Assembly (NCBI RefSeq): GCF_024623325.1
Contig: NZ_JANJZD010000021.1
Span: 34,055-98,054 of the forward strand
Direction of reading: 5' to 3'
Origin: Acetatifactor muris
GTDB lineage: Bacteria > Bacillota > Clostridia > Lachnospirales > Lachnospiraceae
Length of the DNA: 64,000 nt
The position numbers and the translations under genes are program-made. How positions within the stretch are numbered: the stretch's first letter is position 1; each line of letters opens with the position of its first letter. This document shows, one piece after another, positions 25,058-34,473 of the stretch. The notes under the pieces were generated by a model, which was not told where the DNA came from, did not search any database, and saw only the letters and a program-made list of their open reading frames with translations.

Positions 25058-26821
25058 TTAATAATCTTCCGGCATCATCACCGTTGTATGTGACCGGTCG
25101 GACTCGGTAATGATCCAGAAATGCTTGCCGCCTTTACCGGTATAGGCGGACAGGATGCGTTCCCCAGATTTCAGCGCACCGTCATTCGCACGCCAGTCGG
25201 ACCTGCTGACCTCGCCCCAGTCGCCGGACTGGTGGCGGGAAAGGCCGGCATTGATATCCGCACTCGATAAAATATCCTGTGCATGGGCTGTAATGACAAC
25301 CCTGCCTAACGGCACTCTGGATTTTATCCCTGCTGATATTCTGCCCGGAACCACGTCCCTGTTGTTATCGCTGTCATTTTCTGTGTCCGCATTTCCTCCA
25401 TAATCCGAAAGGGACAGGAACCCCTGCGGGGTCAGCAGGTTGAATATCATCTTGTTGGAGCGTGTTTCGTGGACCGTCGTTGAAGTCAGGTCGCCCCTGC
25501 TGTTCAGATTTTCTTCACTGCTGACACTGGTTTCTTTTATAATGCGCCCTTTGATGATATGCGGCGTATCACATTCCACCAGGCCGTTGATCAGCCCGGA
25601 ACCGCCGATCAGGCCGACCTGCCCAAGATTCAGGGGCAGGAGAGGCCGCTTTTCGCCGCAGTCCAGCTTGTTCTTCTCAAACATCCTGGAAAAGCTGGTT
25701 GATTTCTTCATCTGTTCCGCCAACTCCGCCACATTAAACTCGGCGCCCTTGAACAGTTCCACTTTCTTTGCCACATCGGGAAGGGTGTAACGGTTCTCCG
25801 GCAGTTCCGTAAGTTCCGGCAACTGATCAGGCTGGAACGCCAGGGATGAAAGCCCTGCAGCCTTCTCAGAACCATCCTGCCGTTTCCTGCGGATACCCAG
25901 GACAGCTGCCTGCTTGAATCTCTGGAACTCGCCGCCTGTAAATTTCCATACCGTCAAATCCTCAAAATTATCACACAAAATTCGGCATATGTCAGGTGTC
26001 AGTCGATAATAAGGGATAATGTAGATTAATAACCCGCCGTAAAGCAGATGGGAAAGGGAATCAACCAGAAATCTTTTCTCATTCCGGGTATTTGCCCCTC
26101 CCTCTGTCATTACTGACAAATACGGCGGATTCAGCAGCATAAGATGGAACGCTTCATTACTGATCCGGGAACGGAAATAAGAACCGAAACCGACACGGTC
26201 CAGCCGTGCCAGTGACTCCTCCGCTCTGTGCCTGTCAAGCTCCACTCCGTAGGTCTTACAATTCTTCCCCTCTGCCAGCGTATGCAGCGCTAGCCCGCAG
26301 CCGCAGCACGGGTCCAGCAGGTTTGCTGTAACCTCCTCTGGAAATTCAATGCCGTGAGTCAGATACCTGACATGCTCCAGATCCGTAGGATAATAGCCCA
26401 TCTTAACGCCTGCCATCAGATGTCCGATGACCGCAGCGCTGGTGGTCTTTGCTTCGGTATTTCCTGCAAGGGGCAGTTTTTCCAGATAATCAGACAGGAA
26501 CCCGCACAGCCTTGTATAATCCGGCGTCATGAGGTTAAATGCCTTTACGGACTCACTCAATTTTACGGAATAATCCGCCATCTGCGCCAGCTCCATCTCA
26601 AGCAAAGACAGCGCCGCATAACGCAGGGCTGACAGTACCCTACCCTGCTGCTGTTTCAGGTCATTGTATGCTTCACGGGCTTTTGCCCTGTTTTCCTTAT
26701 ATTTTTCCATACGCCTGCGCAGTACCGGAAGCTCATTGACGGCCTGCCTGACAGCGCGGGCGGATTCTTCCAGTTTTACAAGGGCGTAATGCTGCCCGCC
26801 GTTTTCTTCATCATGCTGCAT
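25058..26821 (-). CDS. DNA adenine methyltransferase-like protein (DUF6094-like)
   Basis: A 587-residue protein starting MQHDEENGGQ, overlapping the previous gene by 11 bases. Residues 1-120 are coiled-coil. The methylase part has motif I DPCCGCGLALHTLAEG and motif IV LLNPPYLSV (NPPY). The C-terminal 250 residues are specific to the family, with KGGKHFWIITESDRS near the end. N6-adenine methylases protect element DNA from restriction or regulate replication. No restriction nuclease is seen next to it. It is embedded in the PRTRC-like cassette, as seen with DUF6094 proteins on large clostridial elements. Confidence 0.8.
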   Translation of the reverse strand: MQHDEENGGQHYALVKLEESARAVRQAVNELPVLRRRMEKYKENRAKAREAYNDLKQQQGRVLSALRYAALSLLEMELAQMADYSVKLSESVKAFNLMTPDYTRLCGFLSDYLEKLPLAGNTEAKTTSAAVIGHLMAGVKMGYYPTDLEHVRYLTHGIEFPEEVTANLLDPCCGCGLALHTLAEGKNCKTYGVELDRHRAEESLARLDRVGFGSYFRSRISNEAFHLMLLNPPYLSVMTEGGANTRNEKRFLVDSLSHLLYGGLLIYIIPYYRLTPDICRILCDNFEDLTVWKFTGGEFQRFKQAAVLGIRRKRQDGSEKAAGLSSLAFQPDQLPELTELPENRYTLPDVAKKVELFKGAEFNVAELAEQMKKSTSFSRMFEKNKLDCGEKRPLLPLNLGQVGLIGGSGLINGLVECDTPHIIKGRIIKETSVSSEENLNSRGDLTSTTVHETRSNKMIFNLLTPQGFLSLSDYGGNADTENDSDNNRDVVPGRISAGIKSRVPLGRVVITAHAQDILSSADINAGLSRHQSGDWGEVSRSDWRANDGALKSGERILSAYTGKGGKHFWIITESDRSHTTVMMPEDY

Positions 26822-27266
26822 ACTCTGCCTCCTCCTTTGACGGTTTCCGCAATGCCAGCAGTATGTCCACCAGCTCCGCATATTTCCCGGAAGCGAACAT
26901 ATCTGCCGGAAGCCACTGGTTTCTCTCTCCGGTGTAATCTTTCATATGGGAAATCTGCCTATATAAAAATGACTGCCGGCCCATAGAGGACTGAAACAGC
27001 TGAAGATACAGACCATTCCCTTTGCTCCACATGCCCATAAGGGTAATCTCCCCGGATACGGCAATGCCGCCATAGTTATTCGTTACTTTAAAATCCTGAA
27101 AGCCCAAATCCCTCCCAAGGGCACGTAAAAATACTGCCGACTTTGTATGGAACTGTTTTTTTGCGCCATTCGGCCCACTTTCCCGATCACCGAAAATGTA
27201 TCCCAGATTCTGCGATACGAGGCCATGTATGGTTTTCATGTTTTTTTTCTGTGATTGTATTGACAT
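26811..27266 (-). CDS. Hypothetical protein between methylase and ThiF genes (151 aa)
   Basis: The start MSIQSQKKNMK follows AAAGGCGG. A beta-rich protein (DFKVTNNYGGIAVSGEITLM, then LYLQLFQSSMGRQSFLYRQI). No membrane segment or catalytic motif. It is tightly packed: three bases after the ThiF gene stop and overlapping the methylase start. A part in the same cassette is likely, function unknown. Confidence 0.6.
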   Translation of the reverse strand: MSIQSQKKNMKTIHGLVSQNLGYIFGDRESGPNGAKKQFHTKSAVFLRALGRDLGFQDFKVTNNYGGIAVSGEITLMGMWSKGNGLYLQLFQSSMGRQSFLYRQISHMKDYTGERNQWLPADMFASGKYAELVDILLALRKPSKEEAEYAA

Positions 27267-27269
27267 CTT

Positions 27270-28052
27270 TTATGCCGCCTTTCTTTTTTGATTCTCCGGT
27301 TCCTTTCTTTTCCCTGACAGAACAGGCTTCAGGTTCACCGTCCTTGTGGAAAATGTGACGTTCTTTACCTCGATGCTGCCCAAGACAAGAATGTTATAGA
27401 TGTATGCCACAACAGCCGCAGCCGCCATGATATTTGCCGTAATGCTCTGGGGAGCGGATACCGCCGCCTCCGCACATGACAGTTCCGTAGGAAATTTATC
27501 GGTCCTGTCCAGCACATCGGGATAAACCTCCCCGACGGGCTTATAGGAGGTCCTTCCCCCACGGCGTATCCCACATACCACCTGCCCGGTGTATTCCCCG
27601 TTGCCGCTGTCAATATAGACCAGCTCCTCTGATTTCCGAAATACCTGATGGCAGAGCTGGCGGCTTCTGTTGTTATCCACAGCGCCGATCAAGATAGGCA
27701 GTTCCTGCGGATATTTTTCGGAATCCATCCACACAGGGCGGCTCTCCGGCTTTACCAGTTCTGAAAGCATTTCCTCACTTTCAACAAATTCCGGAATGTA
27801 CTGCGCTTCCATGCCAAAAGCGGAAGCATAGCGTTCCGCCAGTACCTGCGCCTTATTCTTCCCAAGGTCGGCGGCTATGAAGTTCTGCCGGACAAGGTTT
27901 TTCTCCTCAACAAGATCGCCGTCAGCAATGATTACTTTCACAGGCCGGTCAAGGGCATGGAGCAGCCTGTACAAATGCGGCGCAATATGCCCTCCTGTCC
28001 CGCCTGCCCCAAGCATGACGATTTTCACAGGCCTCTCAAGAGCGAACCTCAT
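27270..28052 (-). CDS. ThiF/E1-like adenylating protein (PRTRC type)
   Basis: A 260-residue protein; the start overlaps the JAMM gene stop (ATGA). The nucleotide-binding glycine loop IVMLGAGGTGGHIA is at residues 11-24. It is followed by the DGDLVEEKNLVRQNF motif, which in E1/ThiF/MoeB proteins contacts ATP and the substrate C-terminus. Later come DSGNGEYTGQVVCG and a hydrophobic end. E1-like enzymes adenylate the C-terminus of ubiquitin-like proteins. Together with the E2-like and JAMM proteins it forms a PRTRC-like conjugation set. Confidence 0.85.
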   Translation of the reverse strand: MRFALERPVKIVMLGAGGTGGHIAPHLYRLLHALDRPVKVIIADGDLVEEKNLVRQNFIAADLGKNKAQVLAERYASAFGMEAQYIPEFVESEEMLSELVKPESRPVWMDSEKYPQELPILIGAVDNNRSRQLCHQVFRKSEELVYIDSGNGEYTGQVVCGIRRGGRTSYKPVGEVYPDVLDRTDKFPTELSCAEAAVSAPQSITANIMAAAAVVAYIYNILVLGSIEVKNVTFSTRTVNLKPVLSGKRKEPENQKRKAA

Positions 28053-29356
28053 AAGATACCCACCTTCTTCCTGAGCTTTTTCCCCAGCTTCCCGCATTTG
28101 GAAGCCGCTTTATGGATCATTTTTTTATGGTGTTTTTTCACCTCCACATGCTCCTCCCACTCGTCCGGATACGGCTCCTCCATCAGCTCAAAGACTTCCG
28201 CAGGGTCGATATCCAGGAACTTTCCCCCATTGGAAATCCGTGTCCTGATTTCCGGCACAGGGCTGTCCATCCTTCCGACCACCGTGTACAGCCTGGTCGC
28301 CCTCTCGTCATGGTCGTCAATCGTAGAGAAGAATGCGTCCATCCGGTTATGGGAATGGATATCCATGTAATGGATATAGCGGTCGCACATATATTTCTCG
28401 CTGATCCGGCCCTCCACGGAAACTTCCGTCACAACCTGCTCCGGCGCATCGGCTATAAATTCCTGTTTTTCCTTATCCCAGTAGATATTGAGCAACGCTT
28501 CGCTCTCAGAATCATTGCTGATATAATGGCGGAAGAAAGCAAATACCTGCATCGTCAGCTTCAGCGGGATACGGGGCAGGGCAGGAGTGAACCCTGCCCG
28601 AACCTCAGAAAGCATGTCGCATCCGGCCGCCGTTGTGACAAACCTCCCCATCTCTGTATCCCGGATCTCATACACCCTGCCGTCACGGGACGGTACGATG
28701 GAAATCACTTTCCCGGCTTCCTCAGCCTCCTCCAGCGTAGCAAACACGCCTTTGTACTCTGCCGCTGTGCCTTTGCTCTGGGCGGTAACGCGGGGCTTTG
28801 CCTTGCAGACCGGATTCTTGTCCTTCGCTTTCTTCAAGCTGTCAAGGAACTCCTTGGATGCTTCCATGTCCGATTTCATTTTGCCGATACTGGTTCCCTT
28901 CGGGTCGGCAACGCTTTTGGTAATCTTGCCGTACTCCACCGTCCATGACACCCGCTTGCCGTCATCCAGTTCCGGGAAATCACCAGCTTTCTCAATACGC
29001 AGTTCATCAAAGGTCATGGAAGTATCGCTAATCGTCTCCGTTGCACCCGCATAGGCGAATACAGGCGGCTTTTCCTCCAGGTTCGGCTCTGCTTTCGCAG
29101 GTTTGGATTTCGGCGCATTTCCAGCCTCCGGAACAAGAGCCTTTGCCACTGATTCCTTGGATTCCTTCTCTGCCTGTTTGGAGGCTGTGCTGTCCGCTTT
29201 CGGCTGCTGGGCAGAAGCACTTTCCCCAGCATCATTTTTAACAGCAGTTCCCTCCTCAAGTAATTCCTCATCCATTGCAAACGGGTCAAAATCCTCGGCT
29301 ACAGGTGCGCTCCCCAGGTCAAATAAGTTGTTGTTTTCCATGTTTTCCATATTCAT
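28049..29356 (-). CDS. JAMM/MPN metallopeptidase (PRTRC protein A-like)
   Basis: A 435-residue protein; AAGGAG precedes its ATG. Residues 1-110 are low-complexity and charged. Residues 112-190 form an unassigned globular region. The C-terminal part contains the JAMM metal motif H334-S-H336-x7-S344-x2-D347 (HSHNRMDAFFSTID), typical for JAB/Mov34 isopeptidases that remove or mature ubiquitin-like tags. Its position directly before the ThiF gene is the classical PRTRC-like arrangement. The basic C-terminus (KKHHKKMIHK) could bind nucleic acid. It is the first gene after a hairpin and may head the cassette operon. Confidence 0.85.
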   Translation of the reverse strand: MNMENMENNNLFDLGSAPVAEDFDPFAMDEELLEEGTAVKNDAGESASAQQPKADSTASKQAEKESKESVAKALVPEAGNAPKSKPAKAEPNLEEKPPVFAYAGATETISDTSMTFDELRIEKAGDFPELDDGKRVSWTVEYGKITKSVADPKGTSIGKMKSDMEASKEFLDSLKKAKDKNPVCKAKPRVTAQSKGTAAEYKGVFATLEEAEEAGKVISIVPSRDGRVYEIRDTEMGRFVTTAAGCDMLSEVRAGFTPALPRIPLKLTMQVFAFFRHYISNDSESEALLNIYWDKEKQEFIADAPEQVVTEVSVEGRISEKYMCDRYIHYMDIHSHNRMDAFFSTIDDHDERATRLYTVVGRMDSPVPEIRTRISNGGKFLDIDPAEVFELMEEPYPDEWEEHVEVKKHHKKMIHKAASKCGKLGKKLRKKVGIL

Positions 29357-29383
29357 TTGCTCCTTTTCTTATTTTTTATAATG

Positions 29384-29416
29384 ACAGCGCTCCGGGAGAA
29401 GTTCCCTGAGCGCTGT
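29384..29416. terminator. Strong hairpin between helicase and JAMM genes
   Basis: Arms ACAGCGCTC (29384-29392) and GAGCGCTGT (29408-29416) with further pairing inside. The plus side is followed by TTTTG, the minus side by ATTATAAAA. As a terminator it would work better in the plus direction; on the minus transcript it could be an RNA-stability or attenuation hairpin. Confidence 0.5.
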
Positions 29417-29523
29417 TTTGATATGTTTTTTGTATGCTCCCTTGCAGATCATAGAATCAGACAGATATACGGTTATGTTCCTGCTATATAAGAATATCTC
29501 CCATAAGCAATATGCCGTTCCAT

Positions 29524-32500
29524 TCAGGCCGCCATTGATTCCATAGCGAAATCATACAGCAGACTGTCTGTTCCCTTTACAATTCCATCCCATTCCGCCC
29601 TTCCCGGTCTGGTACTGTTTACAAAGGAAAGCAGAGCAACCGTTGGAACCGGCGCATTTGTACTGTATATGGTCATTTCCGATGTATCGTCTATGATATT
29701 GGAATATCCCTGATATACTGGCATATCTGCATGGATGACCGTATTATCATCAAAGCCATCATTTACATCCGCAGTATCTTCCGCAGCAACTCCGATATCT
29801 GCCTTTTTATCCGTGATTTCAAGCACAGCTTGTGGCTGGACAGGTTTCAGGATTGCCATCTTCTTAAATACGGCTCCCAAGTCCTCCACTTCATCTTTTA
29901 TGCCCTGTGTCAGTTCACGGGCCAAAGCCGTTGTCATGTCCGCACAGTCAGACATTGCCGCAAGCCCTTCATCCGTAAAATTGCCCTCAATAATGCCAGC
30001 AACGGCCAGCTTTGACGCCATCAGCCTGACCGCACGGTTCTGCATGGTTCCCTCGTAATAAGAGAAATAAACCTCCACCCGCGGGGCTTTCTGGTTGATG
30101 CGCCACGACCGTCTGGAGGACTGCCGCAGGGTAAACAGGTTGTAGGAAATGTTGTAGTAATAAATCGTGGTAAAATCGTTTAAATCAAGGCCGGTTTCCA
30201 CAAGGCTCGGATTGGTAATCAATACCTGAATCCCGTCCCTTACCTGGTTTTCCACCCATTCCTCCCTCTTATTCGGCGGGACGGCGACAGTCAGGATTCC
30301 CACCCTGTACCCGTTTTCTGTAAGGAGATTGAAAAGTTTTTCCTGGGTATCCGTCCTGATCCAGCTGGTGTAGATAAGGACACGCCCGCCTTCCTCAACT
30401 TTTTTCTGTACCACTTCCAGCACGGAATAATCTTTTTCATGCAGTTCCTGAAAGCTGGATGTGTCTTTCGGCACAATCAGTTCATCGCCGGTGACCGGAT
30501 GCAGGATTGGCTTCTGTCCATAAGGCTGGTCAGGATAGACCGTCAGCAGCCCTAAATAAGCGGACATCACTTTCTTAGAAATATCCTTCTGAGAACGCAG
30601 GATATTTTTGAATCCAGCCTCCAGACGGCGGTATTCCCGTGCCACATCCTCATTCATCTGTAACTGTATGGGAATCTCCTCATATTCAGGCAGGTCTTTC
30701 CCCATATCATTCAAGCTTAAAAATGCCGCTGAATCCATGAGGAACCGGGAATACACCAGCGGGGACACGCCCGGAAGCTGCCGCTCCCTGAGCTTCCTTT
30801 TCGATGTGCGGCGGTTGGAATTGTAGTCCGGGGCCGCCACTTCGTAGATGCTCTCGGTCACGCCGTATTCCGAATTGAACTCCGTGGGCTTATCGTAACA
30901 CTTGCCGTCCTTCAACATCAGGTCTGGGGAAATACGGTACAGCAGATGGAAGATGCCGGAGCTGTAGCCATTGATAAGCGTTGCCGTCATTCCAACTACT
31001 TTCTTTGCCGCCTGAAATAATTCCCCCATAGCATCGCCCTGGCCGGAATTATTGTTGTAATTGTGTAGTTCGTCAACAATCAGCCCGTCTATTTTTCCGT
31101 GCATATGACGCTTGATATAAGTTGACAGGGGGAATCTCCTGTATGCACCCGTATTGGGAAAGCATCCATCCGGATCATCCGCAACCGCCTGTACTGCACC
31201 ATACAATGCCGGCTTCTTCTTCAATCCTTTCAGGTACTGGGCAGCCTGCCTGCGGTGGACGAAACCGAAGTTTGAAACCTTCACCCATTCCGTCTGCTGT
31301 TCCGGGCGCAGCGCTGTCCATAACAGGGAGCCGCAGTGTTCGCACTTGTGGTTCTGCTTATTTTCCCGCTTGAAGAATAATGCATCTGCCGGAACCCTGT
31401 ATTTTGAACCATCGTCACTCAGTTCCATTTCTATTGTCCGGCTACAGTCAGGGCAGAGAAATGCCTTCCTCCGTTCATTCCATCTGACAGCGGGACGCTT
31501 CATATAGCCGTCACGGGCTTTCTCCTTCGACATAATCACATAGCATGTTTTACTGTCCCTTTCATATGCAGTGTAGGCGTTCTGCAGTTCCGTAATGCTG
31601 TTTATGACTACGGCGAACGTATCTGGCAGGGATTCCTCTATTTCCCGTACCCACTTCTTTGTCATATGGGAAGGGCACAGGACAATATTGAAATGCTTTT
31701 CCGGCCGTCCTCCAACATTTTTTCTCTGCTGGTAGGAATGAAGCGCGGCCAGCCCGATCTTTGTCTTTCCCGCCCCGCATTCCGCGATGCACAGGGTAGC
31801 CTTGCCCCGCTCTAAACAGCGTTTGTGCGCCTCGCATACTGCAAGCTGGGCGTCATACAGGCTGTACCCTGCATTCTTTTTGATGTTCCCATTCACTGCC
31901 AGTATCTCCGGCGACAGGGCTTCCACAGCCGGGTCAAACAGCGGCCGGAACTGGTTCTTGATGCGCTCCGCAATCATAACCCCAAATGCATCCAGATACT
32001 GTGTCACGGAACGGACAGCAGGGAATTTTCCTCCATCAGAGCCAGGGATTGCGATAGCGCCGGATTTCAGCCCGTCATTCATCACAGAGATAACATTCTC
32101 CTCACCCTTCGTTACAGAAAGCAGCCATACGTCAAACTTCTCCCGGCAGGAAATCACCTGCAGAGGCTTCAATATCTCCCTGTCCTGTAATTCTGACAGC
32201 ACATATTCCTTGAATTCCGGTATCAGCGGGACGCCGGTTTTCTTGTCCAGCTCCTCAAACAGCCGGTCCCTGTCGCCCTGCTCGCAGAACAGGTAGCATT
32301 TACGGGGCATGTCCGGCTTATCTGCATTTTTGTCTTCTTCCCCGCCATTGCCGGCATTCACTTCCCCGTCACGGATTATCAGGGTAGCTTCTGCATAAAT
32401 GCCGTCATGGGATAACTCCCTGCGGTACTGTTTCATACGGCTGCATAAAATAACAGGTTCACTGTCGATTTCTACCGTCACGGAACCGCCCCCATATATA

Positions 32501-32664
32501 GCGTCGCTCATGCCCTTGACGCTCTCAGGATACCCTCCGAACCGGACTGCCGTGATAAGGGAAGCATTTCCTTCTTTCTCAATCACTACCGTATCCGCAT
32601 AGGTTTCCAGGCGTGTCTCCGCCTTTAGGTCGAAATATTCCATTTTCATCAGCTTTGCCCGCAT
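29524..32664 (-). CDS. Large superfamily 2 helicase/DEAD-like ATPase
   Basis: A 1046-residue protein. AGGAGGTGATC, a near-perfect ribosome site, lies ten bases before the ATG at 32664. Walker A ECGAGKTKIG is near residue 300; a zinc site follows (CPDCSRT and CEHCGS). Then come VDELHNYNNN, the motif III-like GMTATLING and the helicase C region (TNPSLVETGLDLNDF, QSSRRSWRINQ). The first 250 residues are unassigned. It is a SNF2-related DNA or RNA translocase of the kind found in big clostridial elements. It precedes the JAMM gene and may be the first gene of the cassette. Confidence 0.85.
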   Translation of the reverse strand: MRAKLMKMEYFDLKAETRLETYADTVVIEKEGNASLITAVRFGGYPESVKGMSDAIYGGGSVTVEIDSEPVILCSRMKQYRRELSHDGIYAEATLIIRDGEVNAGNGGEEDKNADKPDMPRKCYLFCEQGDRDRLFEELDKKTGVPLIPEFKEYVLSELQDREILKPLQVISCREKFDVWLLSVTKGEENVISVMNDGLKSGAIAIPGSDGGKFPAVRSVTQYLDAFGVMIAERIKNQFRPLFDPAVEALSPEILAVNGNIKKNAGYSLYDAQLAVCEAHKRCLERGKATLCIAECGAGKTKIGLAALHSYQQRKNVGGRPEKHFNIVLCPSHMTKKWVREIEESLPDTFAVVINSITELQNAYTAYERDSKTCYVIMSKEKARDGYMKRPAVRWNERRKAFLCPDCSRTIEMELSDDGSKYRVPADALFFKRENKQNHKCEHCGSLLWTALRPEQQTEWVKVSNFGFVHRRQAAQYLKGLKKKPALYGAVQAVADDPDGCFPNTGAYRRFPLSTYIKRHMHGKIDGLIVDELHNYNNNSGQGDAMGELFQAAKKVVGMTATLINGYSSGIFHLLYRISPDLMLKDGKCYDKPTEFNSEYGVTESIYEVAAPDYNSNRRTSKRKLRERQLPGVSPLVYSRFLMDSAAFLSLNDMGKDLPEYEEIPIQLQMNEDVAREYRRLEAGFKNILRSQKDISKKVMSAYLGLLTVYPDQPYGQKPILHPVTGDELIVPKDTSSFQELHEKDYSVLEVVQKKVEEGGRVLIYTSWIRTDTQEKLFNLLTENGYRVGILTVAVPPNKREEWVENQVRDGIQVLITNPSLVETGLDLNDFTTIYYYNISYNLFTLRQSSRRSWRINQKAPRVEVYFSYYEGTMQNRAVRLMASKLAVAGIIEGNFTDEGLAAMSDCADMTTALARELTQGIKDEVEDLGAVFKKMAILKPVQPQAVLEITDKKADIGVAAEDTADVNDGFDDNTVIHADMPVYQGYSNIIDDTSEMTIYSTNAPVPTVALLSFVNSTRPGRAEWDGIVKGTDSLLYDFAMESMAA

Positions 32665-32760
32665 GGTTCTGATCACCTCCTCATATTTTGGAGCATACAA
32701 AACAAGGCTCCCCAACATGGGCTGCCCTGCCGTATGCTGTCTTTTTGGTTTGTGGCAAGC

Positions 32761-32880
32761 CTACAAAGCTGCCGGTTTTATCTTTCCGATGATGCCAATA
32801 AATTTGATGATGGACATGGCGGAAGCGATTAACGCCGAAGCAGCCTTTAAAATATTTTCAAATAATTTGAGTTTCCCCAA
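32761..32880 (-). CDS. Small hydrophobic peptide (39 aa, TTG start)
   Basis: AAAGGAGGG lies seven bases upstream of TTG at 32880. The peptide begins MGKLKLFENILKAAS and holds one membrane-like helix (ALIASAMSIIKFIGIIGKI) with a basic end. An upstream ATG would give a longer form but does not fit that ribosome site. Short peptides of this kind are often toxins or membrane-active signals. No antitoxin is recognised. Confidence 0.45.
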   Translation of the reverse strand: MGKLKLFENILKAASALIASAMSIIKFIGIIGKIKPAAL

Positions 32881-33030
32881 TGTAGCCCTCCTTTCTGTCA
32901 TCCATTCATGGTCTGATAACGCTGATGTCTCAGGCGCTATTGATAGAATATATTGCTGTATTCCCTTCATATACGGCAGAATAGCAGTGAAGGCATTGGT
33001 CGTAATATATCCTGCCTGACAGTACCATAC

Positions 33031-34473
33031 TCAGCACGGCCCACCCTCTGCGCCATGGAATGCCCCTGCCGGGTATTTCCATTCCTTCACATAAATATCC
33101 CCAACTGAAAAAACGCCAGTCTGTATGGAACGGACTGCCGCTTTATCTTCCCAATATACACATGATCCTGCATCCCCTACAAAGTCATCCAGGCACTTTT
33201 TATTATCAAGGGTAAATCCGAGTATCTCTTCATCCTGCCTTAATGACGCATATTCCTCCGGGTATATCTCCCTGATCCCGGCAAACAGTGACGGCGTAGA
33301 AAAGATGCACATAGCGCAGCTGCACCGGTTCCATCCGATACGGTAACAGGGATGGGGATTTACCTTATGGCGTTTCAATACTTCCCAGACATCTTTCTCG
33401 GAATAGTCAATCACCGCCCTCCACTGATGCACAATCCTGTGGGAGCGCTTCTCAGCATTGGTGCGGTGTATCTCCATCTCATTGTATCTTGACCGCCCAG
33501 CAGATTCCCCGCGCCGTTCGCCTGAGACAATCAGGATTTTCTTGTCCGTTCTAGTCTTTTCTAAATTGCTTGTCACACTGTCCTGCACCGCCGCTTTTAA
33601 ACTGCCGGAACACCAGCGCCCCTGATGCGTGCCACCCTTTGCCGGAAATTTATGCCTCTTTCCTCCAATATCTTCCATCTTGTCAATATTCCTTATAACG
33701 GAATCCGCGACCTCCCTTTTTAGCTGCGCACTGCACCATCTTCCATTCCCAATGCTGCCCTTGCCCGGAAACTTCCGGCATTTCCCTCCCAGCCGTTCCA
33801 GTTCCCCCAGGCTATCCAGGTTCGCTATTACAGAATCAGCAACCATGATCTTTAAATATGCGCTGCACCACCTGCGGCTCAAATCCCCGGTCTTTGCGGG
33901 AAATTTCATTCTGTATCCGTATGCTTTTAACAGGGATTCCATTTCTTCCGTGGCTTGTTCCTTCAGTTTCTGGCATTTAATGTAGTTTGGGGAAAGCCTG
34001 CACTGCTTCACTTCCTGTGTATCAGGCTCAATCCATTCAACAGGCTCCGATGCCCCGATCCTGTATAATTCCCCGAAAAAGCCGTTCACACGGTAGGAGA
34101 CACGCAGATCCACATTTTCCGCTTCTGCCAGCGCCCTGACATAATTCTGCGTACACCGCCAGTCCATGCGCCTTGAGGGATGCCCGCCGTCAATATCGTG
34201 ATGCCAGAACTCAATCTTTGTTTTTGGCACGCCAAGCTCCAGCAGTTTATAATAGCAGGCTACGGAATCCTTGCCGCCGGACAGGAGGACTACGATCAGG
34301 TCATATTCCTCCAGCGGCAGTAATTCCGGCAGGTATGCTTTCTGGAAATGTTCGCTGTCTTTCCTGCCTTCTATTCGGGGCGTGATCCTGATGCCTTTCC
34401 CATATACCGGTTTGTCGGCGCAGCCTAAGACAACGGGAGTATCTCTGGTGCAGTCAATGTCTTTTATGAACAT
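33031..34473 (-). CDS. PAPS reductase-family protein with triplicated RWCS module
   Basis: A 480-residue protein; start MFIKDIDC after an AAAGGA site. The PP-loop SGGKDS lies at residues 65-70 (LLSGGKDSVACYY). Between residues 190 and 308 three modules repeat the pattern KFPxKxGxxxxRWCSxxLK...DSVxxN, where family members normally have one. A cysteine cluster (CYRIGWNRCSCAMCIF) follows and may hold an iron-sulfur cluster. The family includes CysH, DndC-like and many mobile-element proteins that activate or transfer sulfur or modify DNA. There is no DndABDE set nearby, so a phosphorothioation role is not supported. The gene overlaps the one upstream. Confidence 0.85.
   Translation of the reverse strand: MFIKDIDCTRDTPVVLGCADKPVYGKGIRITPRIEGRKDSEHFQKAYLPELLPLEEYDLIVVLLSGGKDSVACYYKLLELGVPKTKIEFWHHDIDGGHPSRRMDWRCTQNYVRALAEAENVDLRVSYRVNGFFGELYRIGASEPVEWIEPDTQEVKQCRLSPNYIKCQKLKEQATEEMESLLKAYGYRMKFPAKTGDLSRRWCSAYLKIMVADSVIANLDSLGELERLGGKCRKFPGKGSIGNGRWCSAQLKREVADSVIRNIDKMEDIGGKRHKFPAKGGTHQGRWCSGSLKAAVQDSVTSNLEKTRTDKKILIVSGERRGESAGRSRYNEMEIHRTNAEKRSHRIVHQWRAVIDYSEKDVWEVLKRHKVNPHPCYRIGWNRCSCAMCIFSTPSLFAGIREIYPEEYASLRQDEEILGFTLDNKKCLDDFVGDAGSCVYWEDKAAVRSIQTGVFSVGDIYVKEWKYPAGAFHGAEGGPC
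33550..33906 (-). repeat. Triplicated protein module within the PAPS reductase-like gene
   Basis: Three consecutive modules of about 40 residues start near residues 190, 234 and 275. Shared residues are K-F-P at the start, RWCS, an LK pair, a DSV triplet and Asn. The DNA copies are diverged, so the repeats are old. In single-module relatives the RWC segment is part of the active region. The second and third copies could be extra substrate-binding or metal-binding units. Confidence 0.8.

Noticed and set aside
16446..32664. Restriction-modification or BREX-type system (methylase plus helicases)
   Set aside because: There is an adenine methylase and helicases, but no restriction nuclease, specificity subunit or BREX/DISARM marker genes such as pglZ or a phospholipase.
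33031..34473. DNA phosphorothioation (Dnd) system
   Set aside because: The protein is in the PAPS reductase family, but no dndA, B, D or E homologue is nearby, and the triplicated module is not DndC-like.
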